Below are positions 6,521 to 9,995 of a DNA stretch of 9,995 nucleotides, piece after piece. The position numbers were made by a program, and so were the translations under genes. Under the pieces are notes generated by a model. The model was given only the letters and a program-made list of their open reading frames with translations, ran no database searches and had not been told where the DNA came from. The stretch comes from Pseudomonadota bacterium (GTDB lineage: Bacteria > Pseudomonadota > Gammaproteobacteria > Arenicellales > Poriferihabitantaceae). Location: the NCBI GenBank assembly GCA_024226105.1, contig JAAELZ010000436.1, forward strand, positions 1 to 9,995, read 5' to 3'. Within the stretch, counting starts at the first letter, position 1, and every line of letters starts with the position of its first letter.

Positions 6521-7918
6521 CTATAGCTCGGCGATATCGATCACATCACCTATATGCCCCATCGTTGTGTTCAAACCGAGCGTATGTTGTATGGCTTCAC
6601 TGAAAATTTCACGCGTTTGTGGTTCACCGTGAACCAGCGCAACATGAGGTCGGGGCTCAAATTGCCCGAGCCAGCGCAGTAAATCCTTCCTGTCGCCGTG
6701 CGCTGACATACCGCCTACGGTATGTATCTGTATATTGACCGGGTAGATTTTTCCATGAATCTTAATTTCCTCTACACCGTCAATGAGCAGGCGGCCCAGT
6801 GTACCCCTGCCCTGATAACCCACAATAATCAGATGGCACTCGGAACGTGCCAGATTGTGCTTTAAATGGTGCAAGATGCGCCCGCCACTCATCATGCCAC
6901 TGCCGGCAATCAGGATGGCATGGTGTTTTATCTCATTGAGCGCTTTCGATTCCGGTACGGATTCAGTGAAATGCAGATTTTTCATCACCGGCAAAGATTG
7001 AACCACTTTTCGCAGTCGACTGGCTTCATCGTCATAGTGCTGAGGGTAATCCCAGTAAACCCGGCTAGTCGCGATCGCCATCGGGCTATTCAGATAAATC
7101 TGCCATTGCTCCAGACCCCATTCCGAGAAGTGTGTGCCCAATTCGTACAATATTTCCTGGCTGCGCCCAAGTGCAAATGCCGGAATCAGGATATTGCCCT
7201 GATCTTCGCCAGCCCTGAGAATAATCTCGCCGATTTCATCAATGGTATGAGAGCGATCTCGATGCAACCGATTTCCATAGGTGCTTTCGATCAACACCAG
7301 ATCGGCTTTTGTTATCACCGCAGGATCATTTAGTATCGGTTTGCCGTACTGTCCCAAATCGCCGCTGAACACAACTTTGCGTTCAACATCACCCTCTTTC
7401 AGCCAGATTTCAACGCATGCAGAACCAATAATATGCCCGGCATCCTGAAAACGAATACAAACGCCTTTGGCTATTTCATGTTTTTCCCGATACTTAAGGC
7501 CTTCAAACGATTCTAAACACAACAGCGCATCCGAAACCGTGTATAAGGGTTCAATAGAAGGCTTATCGTGTTTCGCGCGCCACCGGTTTTCATTTTTTGC
7601 ATCTTCCTGCTGAATGCGAGCACTGTCCTGTAACAATATACCCGCCACATCACGTGTTGCGTTTTGCGCATATATTTTGCCCTTGTATCCGCGACGTACC
7701 AGCAGGGGTAATCGCCCGCTATGGTCAATGTGTGCATGGCTCAAGACCACAGCATCAATTGATTTGACAGAAAAAGGAAAGTCCGCGTAATTCAGCTCCC
7801 GCGCATTTCTGCTGCCCTGTATAAGGCCACAATCAAATAATATCTTTTGACCGTTAATATGGATAATGTGGCAGGAGCCGGTTACCCGGTCCGCTGCTCC
7901 ATAAAATTCAAGCTTCAA
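6521..7918 (-). CDS. Beta-CASP metallo-beta-lactamase-fold ribonuclease-like protein
   Basis: This 465-residue protein has the CPSF73-like layout: a metallo-beta-lactamase core, an inserted beta-CASP domain, then an RNA-specificity segment. The zinc ligands are visible as HAHIDH (H61, H63, D65, H66), H162 in DAGHIIGSA and D187 in FSGDLGQYG. Beta-CASP motif A is probably E211 (ESTYGNR), motif B H407 in SAHGD and motif C H430 in VHGEP. These residues predict a two-zinc RNA endo- and/or exonuclease in the cytosol; the substrate cannot be read from sequence. The start is TTG (7916-7918), supported by AGGAG (complement of 7926-7930) seven bases upstream and by the standard N-terminus MKLEFYGAADRVTGSC. 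The gene stands alone: a terminator separates it from bioY upstream and 471 bp separate it from tkt downstream. It is not the RNase J type, which is longer with an extra C-terminal domain. Confidence 0.9.
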   Translation of the reverse strand: MKLEFYGAADRVTGSCHIIHINGQKILFDCGLIQGSRNARELNYADFPFSVKSIDAVVLSHAHIDHSGRLPLLVRRGYKGKIYAQNATRDVAGILLQDSARIQQEDAKNENRWRAKHDKPSIEPLYTVSDALLCLESFEGLKYREKHEIAKGVCIRFQDAGHIIGSACVEIWLKEGDVERKVVFSGDLGQYGKPILNDPAVITKADLVLIESTYGNRLHRDRSHTIDEIGEIILRAGEDQGNILIPAFALGRSQEILYELGTHFSEWGLEQWQIYLNSPMAIATSRVYWDYPQHYDDEASRLRKVVQSLPVMKNLHFTESVPESKALNEIKHHAILIAGSGMMSGGRILHHLKHNLARSECHLIIVGYQGRGTLGRLLIDGVEEIKIHGKIYPVNIQIHTVGGMSAHGDRKDLLRWLGQFEPRPHVALVHGEPQTREIFSEAIQHTLGLNTTMGHIGDVIDIAEL

Positions 7919-7944
7919 TTTAGGGCTCCTTTTTTAATCAGGCT

Positions 7945-7971
7945 ATTATTAAAGAAACAGTATGGTTTCAA
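7945..7971 (-). promoter_or_regulatory. Candidate promoter for the beta-CASP gene
   Basis: On the minus strand TTGAAA (complement of 7966-7971, 4 of 6 to the sigma-70 -35 box) is followed after 15 bp by AATAAT (complement of 7945-7950, 5 of 6 to the -10 box). The spacing is shorter than ideal. Its position between the upstream terminator and the ribosome binding site is what makes it plausible. Confidence 0.3.
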
Positions 7972-7976
7972 AACCC

Positions 7977-8003
7977 AAAATGGCCCGAATTGGGCCATTT
8001 TTT
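7977..8003. terminator. Bidirectional-type intrinsic terminator after bioY
   Basis: A perfect 10-bp stem, AAAATGGCCC (7977-7986) with GGGCCATTTT (7992-8001), surrounds the 5-nt loop GAATT. The core is GC-rich, with a run of six T on the plus strand (7998-8003) and four T on the minus strand (complement of 7977-7980). It sits 23 bp past the bioY stop and so ends the bioY message; nothing coding is seen reading in from the other direction. Confidence 0.85.
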
Positions 8004-8026
8004 CATCCTCATTGACTGTCCTGCGC

Positions 8027-8623
8027 CTACTTTCGATTAACGCGTTTCCAGATCATCGGAACCAACGCTACCGCGATGGCTATTTTAATTAAATCACCCA
8101 CCAGAAAGGGAATCATGCCGTATTGCAGCACTGGCTGATCCCAACCAATTAAGCTTCCCAGCCAGGCCAGACCAAAGGCGTAGATAATCGCATTGCCCAG
8201 TATCATGCCCAGGGCCATGGTGCTAAATCGCTTGTCCCAGCCCTTCTGCGCCAGTTTTCCGCATACCACTGCTGCGACAAAAAAGCCAGCCAGATAACCG
8301 CCTGTAGGGCCCATCATGTAGGCCAGGCCCAAACCTTTTTCCGGAGTGCCCTGAAACACGGGCAAGCCGAACGCGCCCTGTAGCAAATACAAGCCCACTG
8401 TGGCACCCGCCATCGCGGGGCCATAGGCAAAACCGAGCAGTAGTACCACCAGCGTTTGCAGGGTAAAGGGGACAGGAATGGCCGGAATACTGATTTTCGC
8501 CGAAACCGTCAGCGCGATCGAACCGGCTATCGCAAATGTCAGGAAACGTAACCATTGATTTGATTTCTCTGCCCATAAAACACTGCTAAGGGTTTGCGAA
8601 GGCGTGTGGAATAATGCTTGCAT
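8027..8623 (-). CDS. bioY: Biotin transporter substrate-binding subunit BioY
   Basis: BioY is the membrane S-component of the biotin ECF transporter. The 198 residues are close to the family length (about 180-200). Hydrophobic segments occur at roughly 27-42, 55-85, 105-121, 134-158 and 170-191, consistent with a six-helix inner-membrane protein. Family motifs are PVPFTLQTLVVLLLG (50-64), MGPTGGYLAGF (104-114) and PFLVGDLIKIAIA (172-184), the last in the biotin-binding helix. No bioM (ATPase) or bioN (transmembrane coupling) gene is in the window, so it works alone, as reported for some solitary BioY proteins, or with an ECF module elsewhere. The ATG at 8621-8623 has only a weak ribosome binding site. 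A good sigma-70 promoter lies just upstream and an intrinsic terminator downstream, so it is probably a single-gene transcript. No BirA-type operator was recognised. Confidence 0.95.
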   Translation of the reverse strand: MQALFHTPSQTLSSVLWAEKSNQWLRFLTFAIAGSIALTVSAKISIPAIPVPFTLQTLVVLLLGFAYGPAMAGATVGLYLLQGAFGLPVFQGTPEKGLGLAYMMGPTGGYLAGFFVAAVVCGKLAQKGWDKRFSTMALGMILGNAIIYAFGLAWLGSLIGWDQPVLQYGMIPFLVGDLIKIAIAVALVPMIWKRVNRK

Positions 8624-8638
8624 GTGGATTCGTGTGTG

Positions 8639-8656
8639 ATTCAGAAGAACCTGAAT
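8639..8656. promoter_or_regulatory. Palindrome at the bioY transcription start, possible operator
   Basis: ATTCAG (8639-8644) and CTGAAT (8651-8656) form a perfect 6-bp inverted repeat around a 6-bp spacer. It overlaps the downstream edge of the bioY -10 box and covers the predicted transcription start, where a bound repressor would block initiation. No known biotin regulator motif (BirA, BioR, BioQ) was matched, so the regulator is unknown and chance symmetry remains possible. Confidence 0.4.
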
Positions 8657-8683
8657 TATAGCGCCTTATGAAGACACTTTCCA
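8655..8683 (-). promoter_or_regulatory. Sigma-70 promoter of bioY
   Basis: On the minus strand the -35 box TGGAAA (complement of 8678-8683, 4 of 6) is followed by a 17-bp spacer and a consensus -10 box TATAAT (complement of 8655-8660). Transcription would start near 8648, giving a leader of about 25 nt before the bioY ATG, too short for a riboswitch. Confidence 0.7.
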
Positions 8684-8704
8684 AGCGGTTCCCTGCATAC
8701 CGCT
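8684..8704. repeat. Inverted repeat AGCGGT-N9-ACCGCT upstream of bioY
   Basis: AGCGGT (8684-8689) and ACCGCT (8699-8704) form a perfect 6-bp inverted repeat with a 9-bp gap, directly upstream of the bioY -35 box. It could be a regulator site. In the lnt transcript it could form a hairpin, but no T tract follows it, so it is a poor terminator. Confidence 0.4.
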
Positions 8705-8713
8705 ATTGATAGT

Positions 8714-8739
8714 TGAGACAAAGACCACAAAGAGCACAG
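8714..8739 (-). repeat. CTGTG..CTTTGTGGT intergenic repeat, copy 2
   Basis: Read on the minus strand this is CTGTGCTCTTTGTGGT followed by CTTTGTCTCA, a TTTGTG-rich string of a type I associate with widely scattered noncoding bacterial repeats. It is inverted relative to the weaker copy at 6430-6455, and the two flank the beta-CASP/bioY pair. Its role is not known. Confidence 0.4.
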
Positions 8740-8800
8740 TCACAACAGAATTTTCTCTTCACCCTGCATTTACGCCATATCACGAACATTCATCAAATCT

Positions 8801-9995
8801 CTATTTGCCTCCATTGTCGTTTCTCCACAGCATAGCAAACATCAGACTCACCAGCATCCACAACCAAAGCGGCCATTGACCGTATCTTGCGTACGGCGTT
8901 TCACCCTGCATTGGAAATACCACAGAGCTGAAAACTGCCGGTTGAAACTGCGGGCTAATCGCATCTATATCGCCGTGCTCATCAATGACCGTAGACAATC
9001 CGCTATTCGAGGCCCGAATTACCGGTCGTTGAAACTCAATGGCCCGCATGCGCGCCATTTGCAGGCGCTGGTGGGGTGCCAGCGAATCACCGAACCAGGC
9101 ATCTTCACTGATATTAATGATCATATGCGAATCAGCGATTTGCCGACGCCAGTCTTCGGGATACGCATCTTCATAACAAATGGTCGGCACCATCCTCACA
9201 CCACCCACTGATATATTGCCCTGCCTGCTGCCCCCACTGGTGAAATCTGACATAGGAATTTCAAAAGTCTCAAAAATCCACCCCAACAGTGGTTTTAGGG
9301 GAAAAAACTCACCAAAGGGTACGAGGTGCCGTTTTTTGTAGGACTGCAGAGGTTCATCAATCGCTTGTTGCCTGTCCATCACCACCAGACTGTTAAACAC
9401 CCTTTCCTTGTCTTCTTCGATTTTACGCTCCACAACGCCAAATACCAGGCTGGTATCCAGCGTCCCTAAATCGCCAAGGTAGGATGCCGGAACCTGATCA
9501 AGTAGCATGGGCAGCGCGGCTTCAGGCCACACAATTAGATCCACCTCTTCGATTGCGCGCGACGCCGCAAGATACGTCTGCATAATATTTTCACGGTTTT
9601 CCGGTTGCCATTTGTCAGACAAAGAAATATCAGCCTGAATTAAAGTGACATTAAAAGGCTCGCCTGAGCGCTCGGCCCACCGTACAAAATGCAAACCCCA
9701 CGAAACAAGCACCAGCACCAAAACCAGCAGTGCAGACTTCAGATAAACAACTCCACGATACCGATAACTATAGGCAAGCAAGCCTGCAAGGAATGCAAAT
9801 ATCAGGCTCACAGCCGAAACCCCTGAAATCGTAGCCCAGGCTGAAAACCAGGTATCAACACCGGCATACCCCAGATATAACCAGGCAAAACCCGTAAATA
9901 GCGTTCCACGCAACCACTCAAAGCTCACCCATAAAACAGGTAATAAAATGGTTAAACGAAAACCCTGACTTAATCTCGGAGCGAGAAAGGTAAAA
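8801..9995 (-). CDS. lnt: Apolipoprotein N-acyltransferase, N-terminus outside window
   Basis: Lnt is an inner-membrane enzyme that adds the third acyl chain to the N-terminal cysteine of lipoproteins, the last maturation step before Lol sorting. The reading frame is open to the right edge: upstream of the GTG at 9926-9928 it continues through APRLSQGFRLTILLPVLW, so that codon is internal and roughly the first 110-120 residues of a protein of about 510 are missing. Counting from that GTG codon, EWLRGTLFTGF (4-14) is the conserved pre-nitrilase loop, a hydrophobic segment lies near 64-78, and the nitrilase domain runs from about 92 to 340. The catalytic triad is visible: E136 in WPEAALP, K199 in YKKRHLVPFGE and C251 in ICYEDAYPE. 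A C-terminal membrane segment spans about 352-369. The TAG stop is at 8801-8803. Upstream neighbours are outside the window; bioY follows from its own promoter. Confidence 0.96.
   Translation of the reverse strand, partial: FTFLAPRLSQGFRLTILLPVLWVSFEWLRGTLFTGFAWLYLGYAGVDTWFSAWATISGVSAVSLIFAFLAGLLAYSYRYRGVVYLKSALLVLVLVLVSWGLHFVRWAERSGEPFNVTLIQADISLSDKWQPENRENIMQTYLAASRAIEEVDLIVWPEAALPMLLDQVPASYLGDLGTLDTSLVFGVVERKIEEDKERVFNSLVVMDRQQAIDEPLQSYKKRHLVPFGEFFPLKPLLGWIFETFEIPMSDFTSGGSRQGNISVGGVRMVPTICYEDAYPEDWRRQIADSHMIINISEDAWFGDSLAPHQRLQMARMRAIEFQRPVIRASNSGLSTVIDEHGDIDAISPQFQPAVFSSVVFPMQGETPYARYGQWPLWLWMLVSLMFAMLWRNDNGGK

Noticed and set aside
7964..7975. Small palindrome GGTTT-CA-AAACC next to the bioY terminator.
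   Set aside because: Five-bp arms with a two-base centre in AT-rich DNA are expected by chance, and it overlaps the candidate -35 box without other support.
8624..8660. Riboswitch or structured leader for bioY.
   Set aside because: The predicted leader is only about 25 nt and shows no aptamer-like fold.
9926..9928. GTG codon as the start of lnt.
   Set aside because: The frame stays open to the window edge and the upstream residues (APRLSQGFRLT...) continue the conserved Lnt membrane region; a start here would remove several transmembrane helices.
1..9995. Defence system, prophage, CRISPR array or biosynthetic cluster.
   Set aside because: No signature gene or repeat array for any of these was seen; all intact genes are housekeeping or transport families.

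Overview
The window reads as chromosomal DNA of a gammaproteobacterium, or at least a Gram-negative member of Pseudomonadota. The evidence is a tkt-gap-pgk-pyk gene order, a PykA-type pyruvate kinase, and an apolipoprotein N-acyltransferase (Lnt), which is restricted to diderm bacteria. I cannot name a genus. All recognisable genes lie on the minus strand, so transcription runs from the right end towards position 1.

Region 1 (14-6049) is a central-carbon cluster, in transcription order tkt (transketolase), gap (glyceraldehyde-3-phosphate dehydrogenase), pgk (phosphoglycerate kinase) and pyk (pyruvate kinase). Together they link the non-oxidative pentose phosphate pathway to lower glycolysis. 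tkt and gap are only 30 bp apart. The gap-pgk junction carries a good intrinsic terminator in the sense orientation, so transcription probably drops between these genes or pgk has its own promoter. The 202-bp pgk-pyk junction is almost entirely filled by a 157-bp element with terminal inverted repeats that is palindromic along its whole length. I interpret it as a miniature inverted-repeat transposable element (MITE). It ends 26 bp before the pyk start, which is GTG with no visible Shine-Dalgarno sequence.

Region 2 (6050-6520) is a 471-bp gene-poor stretch. It holds the tkt leader, a 43-bp perfect inverted repeat (14-bp arms) and a degenerate CTGTG-type intergenic repeat.

Region 3 (6521-8623) has a beta-CASP metallo-beta-lactamase-fold protein, probably an RNA-processing nuclease, started by TTG behind a strong Shine-Dalgarno sequence. 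Next is a solitary bioY (biotin uptake S-component). A T-flanked GC hairpin separates the two genes. bioY has a clear promoter overlapped by a short palindrome that could be an operator.

Region 4 (8624-9995) is the bioY upstream region, with a second CTGTG-type repeat, followed by lnt, which lacks its N-terminus because the reading frame continues past the right edge.

I found no clearly new multi-gene system. The genes are housekeeping families, and the less ordinary content is in the intergenic DNA: the palindromic element inside the glycolytic operon, the intra-operon terminator, the 43-bp inverted repeat and the bioY promoter palindrome. No tRNA, rRNA, CRISPR array or phage gene was seen.
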